Of a stretch of 64,000 nucleotides of DNA, positions 1-11,651 are shown piece by piece (within the stretch, counting starts at the first letter, position 1; every line of letters begins with the position of its first letter). The stretch comes from Tomitella gaofuii (GTDB lineage Bacteria > Actinomycetota > Actinomycetes > Mycobacteriales > Mycobacteriaceae). Location of the stretch: NCBI RefSeq assembly GCF_014126825.1, contig NZ_CP059900.1:682001-746000 (forward strand), read 5' to 3'. Below the pieces are notes generated by a model. The model did no database searches and had not been told where the DNA came from. It worked only from the letters and a program-made list of their open reading frames with translations. The position numbers were made by a program, and so were the translations under genes.

Positions 1-99
1 GAGCGGAGTGCCCCCATGGTCGACGCGTTCGAGTGGACGCTGCGCGGTGTCCTGGGGGCCGCGCGGCAGAGGCGGCAGGTCGCGGTCGTTCCCCGTCAC
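1..99 (-). CDS. 5' part of an unidentified gene downstream of tmsB
   Basis: A frame opens with GTG at 99, four bases after the tmsB stop, and stays open for 33 codons to the window edge. A GGAG lies inside the end of tmsB at ribosome-binding distance. The visible N-terminus is polar and proline-rich (starts MTGNDRDLPPLPRGPQ) and matches nothing I recognise. Position suggests a third gene of the branched-fatty-acid operon, because mycobacteria carry a membrane protein gene (Rv0446c) after ufaA1. That identity is inference; only the open frame and its spacing are seen. Confidence 0.4.
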   Translation of the reverse strand, partial: MTGNDRDLPPLPRGPQDTAQRPLERVDHGGTPL

Positions 100-103
100 G
101 GAA

Positions 104-1387
104 TCACCAACTCCACCAGGGTTGCAGCGGCACGCCGGCGTCGCCGTCCGGGAACGGCTTCGCCGCCAGAACCTGGTGCAGCTGGATGATGTTGGTCTCG
201 AACCCCAGGCGCGAGCCCGCCATGTAGAGCCCCCAGATCCGCGCGGTCCCCTCGCCGACCTCGCTCACGCAGAAGTCCCAGTTGTCCACGAGGTTGCGGC
301 ACCAGTCGCGCAACGTCATCGCGTAGTGCTCGCGGATGTCCTCCTCGTGTCGCACGTTGAACCCGGTGTCCTGCATGATCCGGATGATCGTGCCGGAGCC
401 GGTGAGCTCCCCGTCGGGGAAGACGTAGCGGTCGATGAACGCGCCGGCCTTGGCATTGCCGGCGTTTCCGGGGCGGGTGATGCAGTGGTTGAGGATCCGG
501 CCGCCGGGGCGCAGCTTGGAGTACAGGAACTCGAAGTAGGCGGGGTAGTTCTGCACGCCGATGTGCTCGGTGAGGCCGATCGACGAGACGCGGTCGAAGC
601 CGGTCTCGGGCACGTCTCGGTAGTCGCAGTGGCGCACCTCGGCGAGGTCTTGCAGACCTTCCTCCGCGATCGCCTTCTGCGCCCACTCCGCCTGGTTCTT
701 CGACAGTGTGGCGCCGATGACCCGTACCCCACGCCGCGCCGCGTAGCGGACCATGCCGCCCCAGCCGCAGCCGACGTCGAGGAGCCGCATCCCCGGTTCC
801 AGGCCCAGCTTGTCGAACACCAGGCGGTACTTGTCGTCCTGCGCCTGCTCCAGAGAGTCGTCGGCGTGCCGGTAGGTGGCGCAGGTGTAGGTCATCGACG
901 GCCCCAGAACCCGCTCGTAGAAGGCGTTGGAGACGTCGTAGTGGTGGCTGATGACCTCGGCGTCGCGTTCCTTTGAATGACGCAGGCCCTCCGCGATCCG
1001 TCGCCAGCGCGGCAGCGTCTCCTGCGGCGGCGGTGCGAGGATGCGCAGGCGGTCGCGGCCGAGCGAGCGGACGATCGCGGCGCCGTCGCGCAATGACGGA
1101 CGGTGCATCGAGATCGATTGCAGGCGCTTGAACACCTCGTACGGGTCGCCCGGGTGGGCTCCGACGAGGTCGAGGTCGCCGAAGGCGTAGGCGCGCGCCA
1201 TGCCGAGGTCGCCGGGGGCGGTGGCCACGAAGTTCGCGCCCCGGGGGGTCTTCAGGAGCAGCCCGTACGGCGAGTCGGGGTCGCCGGCGGTGCTGCCGTC
1301 GTAGGCGGTGAAGTGCAGGGGGATGGGGCCGTCGGTGACCTTCTCCAGCATCTCCGCCAGTGTCAGATCCGAAGGCACGCTGTTCAT
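104..1387 (-). CDS. tmsB: TmsB-type fatty acid methyltransferase (cyclopropane synthase family)
   Basis: This 427-residue protein belongs to the SAM-dependent cyclopropane-fatty-acyl-phospholipid synthase family. The SAM-binding motif LDVGCGWGG lies near residues 203-211, and the family signature HHYDVSNAFYERVLGPSMTY near 148-167. Paired with the FAD protein encoded 20 bases upstream, it most likely puts a methylene on oleoyl chains of phospholipids, the first step to 10-methylstearic (tuberculostearic) acid. The related mycobacterial pair is ufaA1 (Rv0447c) and Rv0449c. The ATG at 1387 is preceded by AAGGGAG. A longer open frame runs back through tmsA but is only a shadow. A plain cyclopropane synthase is the alternative; the tmsA partner argues against it. 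Confidence 0.87.
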   Translation of the reverse strand: MNSVPSDLTLAEMLEKVTDGPIPLHFTAYDGSTAGDPDSPYGLLLKTPRGANFVATAPGDLGMARAYAFGDLDLVGAHPGDPYEVFKRLQSISMHRPSLRDGAAIVRSLGRDRLRILAPPPQETLPRWRRIAEGLRHSKERDAEVISHHYDVSNAFYERVLGPSMTYTCATYRHADDSLEQAQDDKYRLVFDKLGLEPGMRLLDVGCGWGGMVRYAARRGVRVIGATLSKNQAEWAQKAIAEEGLQDLAEVRHCDYRDVPETGFDRVSSIGLTEHIGVQNYPAYFEFLYSKLRPGGRILNHCITRPGNAGNAKAGAFIDRYVFPDGELTGSGTIIRIMQDTGFNVRHEEDIREHYAMTLRDWCRNLVDNWDFCVSEVGEGTARIWGLYMAGSRLGFETNIIQLHQVLAAKPFPDGDAGVPLQPWWSW

Positions 1388-1407
1388 GGGGGCTCCCTTG
1401 AACGAGA

Positions 1408-2919
1408 TCACTGTTGTTTTACCGCCTTTGCGTACAGGTCGAGCAGACGCGATTCCGGGTCGTACCGCGTCTTGAGCCCGGCGTAGTCGGCTCCGCCGTA
1501 CATGCGGTCGAACTCCTCGCGCCCGTAGAACGACTCCGAGTAGAGCGACTTGTGCCCGCCGAGCTCGGCCACTGTGCGTTCGATGCGCCGGTTCATCGCG
1601 CCCACGGGCTCTCCGGGCACGATGGGGACGGACGACCAGAAGCCGATGTTGACGTAGATGCGTCCGGACTCGAGGGGGTACAGGGTCCAGGGTTCGGCAG
1701 GGGCGGCGACCGCATCGTCGCGACCGCCCCCGGCCGGACCGCTGCGCAACGCCAACGGGCACAACCACACCGGCTCGATGCCGGTGGCCGGAAGGAACCA
1801 CCGCGTGAACTCGGCGGTGCGCTCCAGGGGGACCTCGATGTCCTGCACGACGCGCTCGCGCGGGGGCAGGCCCTTGCGCTTTTCGAGCCGGTCGCCGATG
1901 TCGTACTTCTGGTCGAGGCCGATCAGCTTCCAGTAGAAGCTGCTGCGCAGATACCGGCGCGGCCAGAACCGCCGGATCCGCGGATTCTGCGTGCCGAACG
2001 CCCGCGAGCACCAGAACCAGTCGGTGTCCCAGCGCCACAAGTAGTCGCGGATCGTCAGCAGGTCGGTGCGCGGAGACGCCTCCGGCGGATGCTGGATGGA
2101 CCGGTAGTAGATGTCCATACCGGTGTAGTCGGAGGGGCGCTCGGTGCGGGACAGCTCGGATCCGTCGGTTTGCGTCCCCAGGATCAGGTATGCCTCGTCG
2201 GAGGTGAAGACGGCGCCGTCGAGGTAGTCGACCGCCACCGCGTCGCCGCCCGGCCCTTCCCAGGTGCCCGAGCCGGCGATCCTCCCCATCGTCTCCTGCA
2301 ACGCGTCGAGGTCGGTGAAGCGCACGTGGCGCAGCCGGACGTACGGCTTGACGGGCTCGAGCTCGATGCGCAGCCGCGTGGCGTAGCCGAGGGTGCCGTA
2401 CGAGTTGGGGAACCCGCGGAACAGGTCGGACGCCGCGCCGTCGGGGCGTGCGGTGACGATCTCGCCGGTGGGGGTGAGTACGTCCATCTCGAGCACCGAC
2501 TCGTGCGGCAGGCCGTTGCGGAACGAGGTGGACTCGATGCCCAGGCCGGTGACCGCACCGCCGAGTGTGATGGTCTTGAGCTGCGGGACCACCAGCGGCG
2601 CGAGACCGTACGGCAGCGTCGCGTCCACCAGGTCCTCGTAGGTGCACATGCCCTGCACGTCGGCCGTGCGCGCGGACGGGTCGACGGAGATCACCCCGCC
2701 GAGCCCGGACACGTCCAGCCCGGGCGCGCCCGTGGCGCTGCGCGCGCGGAACAGGTTGGACGTCTTCTTGGCCAGCCGCACGGGGGCGTCCGCGGGGATC
2801 GCGCGGAAGCTGGCGAGAAGCCGCTCCACGCCGGCCGCATGTGCGACGGTCCCCACGAGACGGGCGGGCGGCGGCACGGGCCCGCGCGGTGGTCTACGCA
2901 GAACCGGGATGGCATTCAC
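1408..2919 (-). CDS. tmsA: TmsA-type FAD-dependent 10-methylene fatty acid reductase
   Basis: This 503-residue flavoprotein has an N-terminal PCMH-type FAD-binding domain. The segments DVSGLGGVISVDPSART and PQLKTITLGGAVTGLGIEST are typical of this fold, which is shared with the delta-24 sterol reductase DHCR24. In known tms/bfa systems it reduces the 10-methylene group made by TmsB to a 10-methyl branch, using NADPH. The start is GTG at 2919 with GAAAGG upstream. It is the first gene of the visible minus-strand operon. Annotation as a generic FAD-binding oxidoreductase would also be correct; the specific role rests on the TmsB neighbour. Confidence 0.85.
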   Translation of the reverse strand: MNAIPVLRRPPRGPVPPPARLVGTVAHAAGVERLLASFRAIPADAPVRLAKKTSNLFRARSATGAPGLDVSGLGGVISVDPSARTADVQGMCTYEDLVDATLPYGLAPLVVPQLKTITLGGAVTGLGIESTSFRNGLPHESVLEMDVLTPTGEIVTARPDGAASDLFRGFPNSYGTLGYATRLRIELEPVKPYVRLRHVRFTDLDALQETMGRIAGSGTWEGPGGDAVAVDYLDGAVFTSDEAYLILGTQTDGSELSRTERPSDYTGMDIYYRSIQHPPEASPRTDLLTIRDYLWRWDTDWFWCSRAFGTQNPRIRRFWPRRYLRSSFYWKLIGLDQKYDIGDRLEKRKGLPPRERVVQDIEVPLERTAEFTRWFLPATGIEPVWLCPLALRSGPAGGGRDDAVAAPAEPWTLYPLESGRIYVNIGFWSSVPIVPGEPVGAMNRRIERTVAELGGHKSLYSESFYGREEFDRMYGGADYAGLKTRYDPESRLLDLYAKAVKQQ

Positions 2920-3139
2920 GTGGCGCTCGAACCTTTCGTCAACTCGGACTCTACTGGTGCACCTCGCACGGCGGTGCGCAATGCACCCGCGGTGAGGAAA
3001 GCAGTGTCCCCGCGGTGAGGAACGCTACGACTCGCGCCGCCGTGCCGTGCGCGCACCCCCGCCCACCGGCCGGGCGTGGCCGGCCGGGTGCGACGGCTAC
3101 GCTGGTGGCCGAGTTTCCCGACGAGAGGACCGCGCCGAA

Positions 3140-3490
3140 ATGCAACCTGGAGACCCGACGCAGCCCGGAGGAATGCCGGACATGCAGCAGCTCATGGCCC
3201 AGGCCCAGCAGATGCAGCAGCAGATGATCCAGGCCCAGCAGCAGCTGGCGGAGAGGCAGGTGGAAGGCCAGGCGGGCGGCGGGCTGGTCAAGGCGACGGT
3301 CACCGGCACAGGCGAGCTGCAGTCGATCCTCATCGACCCGTCCGTCATCGACCCGTCCGATGCGGAGACCCTGCAGGACCTCGTCGTCGGCGCGGTGCAC
3401 GACGCCTCGGCGAACGCGCAGAAGACGGCAGCCGAGCTCATGGGCCCGCTCGCGGGTCCGCTCGGCGACATCGGCCTGCCCGGCTTCTAG
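3140..3490 (+). CDS. ebfC: YbaB/EbfC family nucleoid-associated protein
   Basis: This 116-residue protein has the family's glutamine- and methionine-rich helix ([20 protein letters not shown]) followed by the core [20 protein letters not shown]. YbaB/EbfC proteins are dimeric DNA-binding proteins usually encoded next to recR, as here and in M. tuberculosis (Rv3716c). The ATG at 3140 is preceded by GAGAGGAC and gives the usual family length. An upstream in-frame start at 3047 would add a proline- and arginine-rich tail without support. recR follows 17 bases after the stop, so the two are likely cotranscribed. Confidence 0.92.
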   Translation: MQPGDPTQPGGMPDMQQLMAQAQQMQQQMIQAQQQLAERQVEGQAGGGLVKATVTGTGELQSILIDPSVIDPSDAETLQDLVVGAVHDASANAQKTAAELMGPLAGPLGDIGLPGF

Positions 3491-3507
3491 CGACAGCGGG
3501 TCGCGGC

Positions 3508-4131
3508 ATGTACGAGGGTCCGGTACAGGATCTCATCGACGAGCTGGGCAAGCTGCCCGGTATCGGGCCCAAGAGCGCCCAGCGGATCGCCTTCCACATG
3601 CTCACCGTGGAGCCGGCGGACATCGACCGGCTCCTGGCGTCGCTGCGGAAGGTGCGCGAGGGCGTCCGGTACTGCGTCGAATGCGGCACGGTCGCCGACG
3701 GCGAACGCTGCCGCATCTGCCAGGACCCCCGCCGTGACCGCACCCGCATCTGCGTCGTCGAGGAGCCCAAGGACGTGCCCGCCATCGAGCGGACGCGCGA
3801 GTTCAAAGGGCTCTACCACGTGCTGGGGGGTGCGCTGAACCCGCTCGACGGCATCGGCCCCGACCAGCTGCGGGTACGCGAGCTGCTGCAGCGGCTCGGC
3901 GGCGCCGCGCCGGGGCCGGACGGTGTGACGGCGGAGGTGGCCGAGGTCATCATCGCCACCGACCCCAACACCGAGGGGGAGGCCACCGCGACGTACCTCG
4001 TGCGGATGCTGCGCGACTTCCCCGGGCTGTCCGTGAGCCGTCTGGCGTCCGGGCTGCCCATGGGATCCGATCTCGAGTACGCCGACGAGATGACGCTGGG
4101 ACGTGCGCTCACCGGGCGCCGGGTGCTCTAG
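3508..4131 (+). CDS. recR: Recombination mediator RecR
   Basis: RecR acts with RecO (and RecF) to load RecA on single-stranded gaps. The 207-residue product has all family parts in order: helix-hairpin-helix [14 protein letters not shown] (residues 16-29), a zinc finger with cysteines 56, 59, 68 and 71, and a Toprim domain with [13 protein letters not shown] and [14 protein letters not shown]. Length is normal. The ATG at 3508 begins [10 protein letters not shown], the usual RecR N-terminus. No strong Shine-Dalgarno sequence is visible, so coupling to ebfC is likely. Confidence 0.97.
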   Translation: MYEGPVQDLIDELGKLPGIGPKSAQRIAFHMLTVEPADIDRLLASLRKVREGVRYCVECGTVADGERCRICQDPRRDRTRICVVEEPKDVPAIERTREFKGLYHVLGGALNPLDGIGPDQLRVRELLQRLGGAAPGPDGVTAEVAEVIIATDPNTEGEATATYLVRMLRDFPGLSVSRLASGLPMGSDLEYADEMTLGRALTGRRVL

Positions 4132-4139
4132 GCGCCCGC

Positions 4140-4658
4140 GTGGCTCTCCAAGTGTGGGCGGTCGACGGGCCGTCAGGGTCCGGCAAGACCGTCTTCGCCG
4201 ACGCCCTGGTCGCCCGGTTGCATGGCGAGGGGCGGGAGGTGGCGTTGGTGCGGGCCGACGACTTCGCGACGTGGGACGCCCCGGCCTCGTGGTGGCCGCG
4301 TCTGGCGACCGGGGTGCTCCGGCCCCTGGGGCAGGGGCGGCCCGGCGGATATCGGCGCGTCGAGTGGCGCAGGCCGTCGGAGCACGCACCCGCCGTGCCG
4401 CGGCCGGGGGCGTGGGTGGACGTGCCGGTGCCGGAGGTCCTCGTGCTCGAGGGGGTGACCACGGCCCGGCGCGCGATGGCCGGACGGCTGGACCGGGCGT
4501 TCTGGGTGCAGTGGGGCGACGAGGCCGCGCGCCTCGAGCGCGCGGTCGCCCGCGACGGCGAGGCGTGCCGGGCGCACCTGGAACGCTGGCAGCGGTTCGA
4601 GCGCGGCTGGTTCGCCGTCGACGACACGCGATCGCGGTGTGAGCGCGCGGAATCCTGA
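4140..4658 (+). CDS. Small P-loop kinase, uridine kinase-like
   Basis: This 172-residue protein starts with GTG eight bases after recR. A Walker A motif DGPSGSGKT sits near residues 9-17. An acidic RADDFATWD segment follows, where uridine kinases bind substrate, and VLVLEGVTT resembles a Walker B strand. It is therefore a nucleoside or nucleotide kinase-like ATPase. Similar short proteins are common in actinobacteria, but I know of no assigned substrate. It is likely the last gene of the ebfC-recR transcript and converges on gatD. Confidence 0.75.
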   Translation: MALQVWAVDGPSGSGKTVFADALVARLHGEGREVALVRADDFATWDAPASWWPRLATGVLRPLGQGRPGGYRRVEWRRPSEHAPAVPRPGAWVDVPVPEVLVLEGVTTARRAMAGRLDRAFWVQWGDEAARLERAVARDGEACRAHLERWQRFERGWFAVDDTRSRCERAES

Positions 4659-4694
4659 CATTCGCACGCCCTGGCCCAACTGTCCCGGCCGGCG

Positions 4695-5543
4695 CTACCG
4701 CGCTGCCAAACGCTCCGTGCGCAGCGCGTCGACAGCGGGGATCTCCAGCGGCGCAAGCGCGCTGGAGTCGACGCCCAGGGCTCGGGCGATGAGCAGATCC
4801 GCCAGTTCCGGGTTGCGCGCGAGCACGGGGCCGTGCATGTAGGTGGCGACGAGCGACCCCTGGACGGCGCCCTCGAACAGCGTCTCGTCCGTGCCCGACT
4901 CTTTCGTGCCCACCTGCTTGTTGCCGGTACCACGCCGGACCCGGCCGAGCGGTTGCGCGCCGGCCCCCAGAGTGGTGTTGCCGCCGTGGTTCTCGAACCC
5001 GGTGAGAGTGGCGGTGAGTCCGTCGACCAGCGGAGTCGAGGCGACCTCGCCGATGATGCGGCCCGGGGCGTGCCTGGGCGTCCTCAGCCCCCGGGCGACG
5101 AGGGCGCGCGAGACGCGGCCGCCCGCCTCCGGCTGCCCGGGCTCGGTGGTCGCATCCAGCAGGCCCAGGCCGTCGACCCTGCACACCGCCCCGCCGGGCC
5201 CGTCGGACGCAGTGAACCACTCGCCCATCACCTGCAGCCCGGCACACACAGCGAGAACGGGGGCGCCGCCGTGCGCCGCCCGCTGCAGGCCGGGGTGGGC
5301 GGTCATGTGACGGGCGGCCAGCCGCTGCGCCGCGTCCTCCCCGCCGCCGAGGGCGTAGATGTCGAGGGAGTCGGGGACCGGTTCGCCGAACCCGGTGGCG
5401 ACGATCTCCGCGCGGTATCCGCGCATCCGCAGCCGCTGGCGCAGCACCACCGCGTTGCCGCCGTCGCCGTAGGTGCCGAGCACGTCCGGCAGGATCAGGC
5501 CGATCCGGACGGTCGAGTCGCCTGTCGCCGTGCCACTGCTCAT
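4695..5543 (-). CDS. gatD: Lipid II isoglutaminyl synthase, glutaminase subunit GatD
   Basis: GatD releases ammonia from glutamine, and MurT uses it to amidate the D-glutamate of lipid II to isoglutamine. The 282-residue protein is a class I glutamine amidotransferase of the CobQ-like group. The nucleophile Cys100 lies in PVLAVCAGLQVMGEW, and the His in TYMHGPVLARNPELAD. The ATG at 5543 overlaps the murT stop by four bases (ATGA), which fits a 1:1 complex. This is Rv3713 in M. tuberculosis. Older annotations call it cobyric acid synthase CobQ2, but the murT partner makes that wrong. Confidence 0.93.
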   Translation of the reverse strand: MSSGTATGDSTVRIGLILPDVLGTYGDGGNAVVLRQRLRMRGYRAEIVATGFGEPVPDSLDIYALGGGEDAAQRLAARHMTAHPGLQRAAHGGAPVLAVCAGLQVMGEWFTASDGPGGAVCRVDGLGLLDATTEPGQPEAGGRVSRALVARGLRTPRHAPGRIIGEVASTPLVDGLTATLTGFENHGGNTTLGAGAQPLGRVRRGTGNKQVGTKESGTDETLFEGAVQGSLVATYMHGPVLARNPELADLLIARALGVDSSALAPLEIPAVDALRTERLAAR

Positions 5544-6847
5544 CGTGCCGTCTCCTCGCGCTTCAGCGCCCGGTCGAGTCCTGCCAGGGCCGTGTAGTTG
5601 GCGAGCACCTCGACCCGGCCGGGCGGGCACCGGTCGACCGCCCGCAGCGCGTTCTTCTCCAAGGTGTGCTCGACGCCCGCGTAGGCCAGGCGCACCGCCA
5701 GGTCGGTGCCGCGTTCGCCGGCCGCCACGATGGGGGCCGAGCCGCCTGCCAGCGCTTCGAAATCGACATCCCACAGCCAGGACAAGTCCTCGCCGTCGGG
5801 AATCCGGCCGTTGACGGCGATCACGAGGCCGTCGGCGGATGTGTCCGACATCGACAGGGCCTCCTGCCATCCGGCGGGGTTCTTGGCCAGAAGCATGCGC
5901 AATCGGTGGGGGCCGCGCTGCACCGTCCGGTAGCGGCCCGCGACCTCGGTGACCGTCCCGACGGCGCGCGCGGCGTCGGCGGGGGGCGCACCGACGGCGA
6001 CGGCGGCCGCCACGGCCTGCGCGGCGTTGCCCAGGTTCGCCCGCCCGGGGATCCGCAGTCGGAGAGTCGCGGTGAACCCGTCCGGCCCGGACAGCACGTC
6101 GCCGTCCACGGACCAGTCGGCCTGCGGCCGGGCGAGGGTGCAGCCGGAACAGTGCCAGGCGGGGTGCGGGTCGTGCGCGGTCCCGGCCTCCGGGGCCGGA
6201 CGGACGATCGGTTCGCCGCACCGCGGGCATCCGGCCGAGTCGTCGGTCCAGCCGGCGCCGGCCGCCACCCACACCACGTTCGGCGCGTCGAAGGCGACGG
6301 AGCTGACGAGGACGTCGTCGGCGTTGGCGACGAGGACGGTCCCGGGATGCCGGGCGAGTCCCTCGCGCAGGCGACGCTCCACGGCGTTGATCTCGCCGAC
6401 ACGGTCGAGCTGGTCCCGGCTGAGGTTGAGCAGGATGACGGCAGACGGTGCGACGGCGTCGGCGACGTGCGGGACGTGCAGTTCGTCCACTTCGAGGGCG
6501 GCCGTGGACGCCGCGGGCGCCTCGCCGAGCGCGGCCACCAGCCCCGCGTCCATGTTGGCGCCGTCGGCGTTGGTGGCCACCGGGCCCAGCGACGACAGCG
6601 CCGCGGCGACCATCCTGTTGGTGGTGGACTTGCCGTTGGTGCCGGTGACGAGCACCGTGCGTTTGCCCGCGCCGAGCTGCCCCATGATCGAGCGGTCCAC
6701 CTGCAGTGCGATGAGCCCGCCGATCATCGCCCCCTTGCCCCGCCCGGACTTGCGGGACGCCCAGGCGGCGGCTGATGCGATCCGCATCGCCGTCCGCCCG
6801 CGGAGAGTCAGTCCGGGAGCCGGGTTTCCGGGGGAGGCATCGGTCAT
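5540..6847 (-). CDS. murT: Lipid II isoglutaminyl synthase, Mur ligase-like subunit MurT
   Basis: MurT is the ATP-dependent half of the MurT/GatD complex that amidates peptidoglycan precursors in the cytoplasm. The protein has the Mur ligase P-loop GTNGKSTTNRM, a zinc-ribbon insertion with cysteine pairs (CPRCGEP and CSGC), and a C-terminal DUF1727 region. These are diagnostic for MurT against MurC-F. I place the start at ATG 6847 (435 residues). An in-frame start at 6889 is possible, and neither has a clear Shine-Dalgarno sequence. The stop overlaps the gatD start. Confidence 0.92.
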   Translation of the reverse strand: MTDASPGNPAPGLTLRGRTAMRIASAAAWASRKSGRGKGAMIGGLIALQVDRSIMGQLGAGKRTVLVTGTNGKSTTNRMVAAALSSLGPVATNADGANMDAGLVAALGEAPAASTAALEVDELHVPHVADAVAPSAVILLNLSRDQLDRVGEINAVERRLREGLARHPGTVLVANADDVLVSSVAFDAPNVVWVAAGAGWTDDSAGCPRCGEPIVRPAPEAGTAHDPHPAWHCSGCTLARPQADWSVDGDVLSGPDGFTATLRLRIPGRANLGNAAQAVAAAVAVGAPPADAARAVGTVTEVAGRYRTVQRGPHRLRMLLAKNPAGWQEALSMSDTSADGLVIAVNGRIPDGEDLSWLWDVDFEALAGGSAPIVAAGERGTDLAVRLAYAGVEHTLEKNALRAVDRCPPGRVEVLANYTALAGLDRALKREETAR

Positions 6848-6908
6848 GCCGCAAAGTCTGACACAGCGGCCGGCGCCCGCTGCGGGCACCGGTCGCCGTG
6901 TGCGCGTG

Positions 6909-9205
<2,297 letters not shown>

Positions 9206-10672
9206 ATGACCCCGACCGACGATCAGAAGGCCGATCCGACGACGCTGACCACCGCGGTCGGTGCGCCGGTGCCGAACAACCAGGACGTGCAGACGGCCGG
9301 CCCGCGCGGTCCGCAGCTGCTGCAGGACGTGTGGTTTCTGGAGAAGCTCGCGCACTTCGACCGCGAGGTGATCCCGGAGCGGCGCATGCACGCCAAGGGC
9401 TCGGGCGCGTTCGGCACGTTCACCGTCACCGGCGACATCACGCGCTACACCCGCGCGAAGATCTTCTCGGAGATCGGCAAGAAGACCGAGCTGTTCGCGC
9501 GGTTCTCCACCGTGGCGGGCGAGCGCGGCGCCGCCGACGCGGAACGCGACATCCGCGGCTTCGCCGTGAAGTTCTACACCGAGGAAGGCAACTGGGACCT
9601 CGTCGGCAACAACACCCCCGTCTTCTTCTTCCGCGACCCGCTCAAGTTCCCCGACCTCAACCACGCCGTCAAGCGCGATCCGCGCACCAACATGCGCAGC
9701 GCGGAGAACAACTGGGACTTCTGGACGCGGCTGCCCGAGGCGCTGCACCAGGTGACGATCGTGATGAGCGACCGCGGCATCCCCGACGGCTACCGGCACA
9801 TGCACGGGTTCGGTTCGCACACCTTCAGCCTCGTCAACGCCGACGGCGAGCGCTTCTGGGTCAAGTTCCACCACGTGTGCCGTCAGGGCATCAAGAACCT
9901 CACCGACGAGGAGGCCGCGGCCGTCGTCGCCGGCGACCGCGAATCCAGCCAGCGCGACCTCTACGAGGCGATCGAGCGCGGCGAGTTCCCCAAGTGGACG
10001 CTGTGCGTGCAGGTGATGCCGGAAGCGGACGCCGAGAAGGTGCCGTACCACCCGTTCGACCTGACCAAGGTGTGGCCCAAGGCCGACTACCCGCTGATCG
10101 AGGTGGGCGAGTGGGAGCTGAACCGCAATGCGGACAACTACTTCGCGGAGGTCGAGCAGGCCGCGTTCAATCCGGCGCACGTGGTGCCCGGCATCGGGTT
10201 CTCCCCGGATCGCATGCTGCAGGGGCGCCTGTTCTCCTACGGCGACGCGCAGCGTTACCGCCTGGGCGTGAACAACTACCAGATCCCGGTCAACCAGGCG
10301 CGCTGCCCGGTGGGCAACTTCCACCGCGACGGGACGATGCGGGTGGACGGCAACCAGGGGTCTACCAAGCACTACGAGCCGAACGGCGACGGACTGTGGC
10401 AGGAGCAGCCCGGATACGCCGAGCCGCCGCAGACGGTCGGGGCGGTGGCGGACCGGTTCGACTTCCGTGCCGATGACGACGACTACTACTCCCAGCCGCG
10501 GGCGCTGTTCAACCTGATGGATGCCGGGCAGAAGCAGGCGCTGTTCGACAACACCGCGCGCGCCATCAAGGGCGCGTCGCCGGCGACCGTCGAGCGGCAC
10601 ATCGCCCACTGCACGGCGTGCGACCCCGCCTACGGCGAGGGGGTGCGGGCGGCCATCGACGCGCTGGGGTGA
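9206..10672 (+). CDS. katA: Monofunctional haem catalase
   Basis: This 488-residue cytoplasmic enzyme breaks down hydrogen peroxide. It is a small-subunit typical catalase. The catalytic His62 lies in [15 protein letters not shown], the distal Asn in [14 protein letters not shown], and the haem-ligand Tyr region in [14 protein letters not shown]. The ATG at 9206 follows AGGAGG with nine-base spacing. An earlier in-frame ATG at 8999 also has AGGAGG before it, but would add 69 residues not seen in the family. The gene stands alone, converging on metA. Confidence 0.96.
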   Translation: MTPTDDQKADPTTLTTAVGAPVPNNQDVQTAGPRGPQLLQDVWFLEKLAHFDREVIPERRMHAKGSGAFGTFTVTGDITRYTRAKIFSEIGKKTELFARFSTVAGERGAADAERDIRGFAVKFYTEEGNWDLVGNNTPVFFFRDPLKFPDLNHAVKRDPRTNMRSAENNWDFWTRLPEALHQVTIVMSDRGIPDGYRHMHGFGSHTFSLVNADGERFWVKFHHVCRQGIKNLTDEEAAAVVAGDRESSQRDLYEAIERGEFPKWTLCVQVMPEADAEKVPYHPFDLTKVWPKADYPLIEVGEWELNRNADNYFAEVEQAAFNPAHVVPGIGFSPDRMLQGRLFSYGDAQRYRLGVNNYQIPVNQARCPVGNFHRDGTMRVDGNQGSTKHYEPNGDGLWQEQPGYAEPPQTVGAVADRFDFRADDDDYYSQPRALFNLMDAGQKQALFDNTARAIKGASPATVERHIAHCTACDPAYGEGVRAAIDALG

Positions 10673-10693
10673 GCGCGCGGCCGGGGCGGCTCG

Positions 10694-11605
10694 TCACCCA
10701 GTGGGGTCGTACGGCGTCTCCTGGTACACGCAATAATTGAGCCAGTTCGTGAAAAGCAGCTGACCGTGCCCGCGCCACCGGTTCACCGGCGGGGCTGCGG
10801 GGTCGTCGTCCGGGAAGTAGTGCGCTGGGGCCGGCACCGGCAGATCCTGGCTCCGGTCACGCGCGTACTCACGGGCCAGCGTGTCCGCGTCGTACTCCGG
10901 ATGGCCGGTGACGAACACCTGGCGGCCGTCCGGGGTGGCCGCGAGGAACACCCCGGCCTCGTCGCTGCGCGCCAGAACTTCGACCTCGCCCGTCGCCTCG
11001 ATGTCGTCGGCCCGGACGTCGGTGTACCGCGAGTGCGGGGCCAAAAACTCGTCGTCGAAGCCGGTCGTCACCGCCGAACGGCCGCCGGTGAGCTGATGGC
11101 GGAACACTCCCGACAGCTTCCGGGGCATCTCGTACTTGCCCACCCGGTAGTGCCGGTACAACGCGGCTTGGGCGCCCCAGCACACGTGCAGGGTGGACTG
11201 GACGTGGGTACGCGACCAGTCCAGGATCCGGGTCAGCTCCGGCCAGTAGTCGACCTGTTCGAAGTCGAGCCGCTCGACCGGGGCTCCGGTGATGATCAGT
11301 CCGTCGAAGTGTTGCTCGGACACGTCGTCGAACGTCGAGTAGAACGCGTCGAGGTGGTCGGCCGAAGTGGTGCGCGAGACATGGCTGGCCATGTGCAGCA
11401 ATGTGATGTCGATCTGCAGCGGAGTGTTGCTGAGCAGCCGCAGCAGTTGCGTCTCGGCGACGACCTTGGCGGGCATGAGGTTCGCGATCGCGATCCGCAG
11501 CGGACGGATGTCTTGATGTCCGGCGCGTTCGTCGGACATGACGAAGATCCGCTCGGACTCCAGAATCGTCCGCGCCGGCAGGTCGCACGGCATGGTTACA
11601 GGCAT
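10694..11605 (-). CDS. metA: MetA-family homoserine O-acyltransferase, predicted acetyltransferase
   Basis: This enzyme activates homoserine for methionine synthesis. The catalytic residues fall at standard MetA numbers: Cys142 in LHVCWGAQAALY, and His235 and Glu237 in FVTGHPEYD. That numbering supports the ATG at 11605 (303 residues). Residue 111 is Glu (TGAPVERLDF). In this family Glu111 goes with acetyl-CoA and Gly111, as in E. coli, with succinyl-CoA. O-acetylhomoserine is therefore the predicted product, and the name homoserine succinyltransferase would mislead. Most mycolata use the unrelated MetX, so a MetA here is unusual. Confidence 0.92.
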   Translation of the reverse strand: MPVTMPCDLPARTILESERIFVMSDERAGHQDIRPLRIAIANLMPAKVVAETQLLRLLSNTPLQIDITLLHMASHVSRTTSADHLDAFYSTFDDVSEQHFDGLIITGAPVERLDFEQVDYWPELTRILDWSRTHVQSTLHVCWGAQAALYRHYRVGKYEMPRKLSGVFRHQLTGGRSAVTTGFDDEFLAPHSRYTDVRADDIEATGEVEVLARSDEAGVFLAATPDGRQVFVTGHPEYDADTLAREYARDRSQDLPVPAPAHYFPDDDPAAPPVNRWRGHGQLLFTNWLNYCVYQETPYDPTG

Positions 11606-11651
11606 CGACGACCACTGTATTCCGGTGTGTGCCCCGGATGCGCCGGACCGT

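Noticed and set aside
1388-2647. An 847-codon frame that would fuse tmsB to an Arg-rich N-terminal part
   Set aside because: The upstream part is the shadow of tmsA in another frame. TmsB has a good start and ribosome-binding site at 1387.
4695-5543. Cobyric acid synthase (cobQ) as the identity of the amidotransferase
   Set aside because: It lacks the CobQ N-terminal synthetase domain and overlaps murT, which defines it as GatD.
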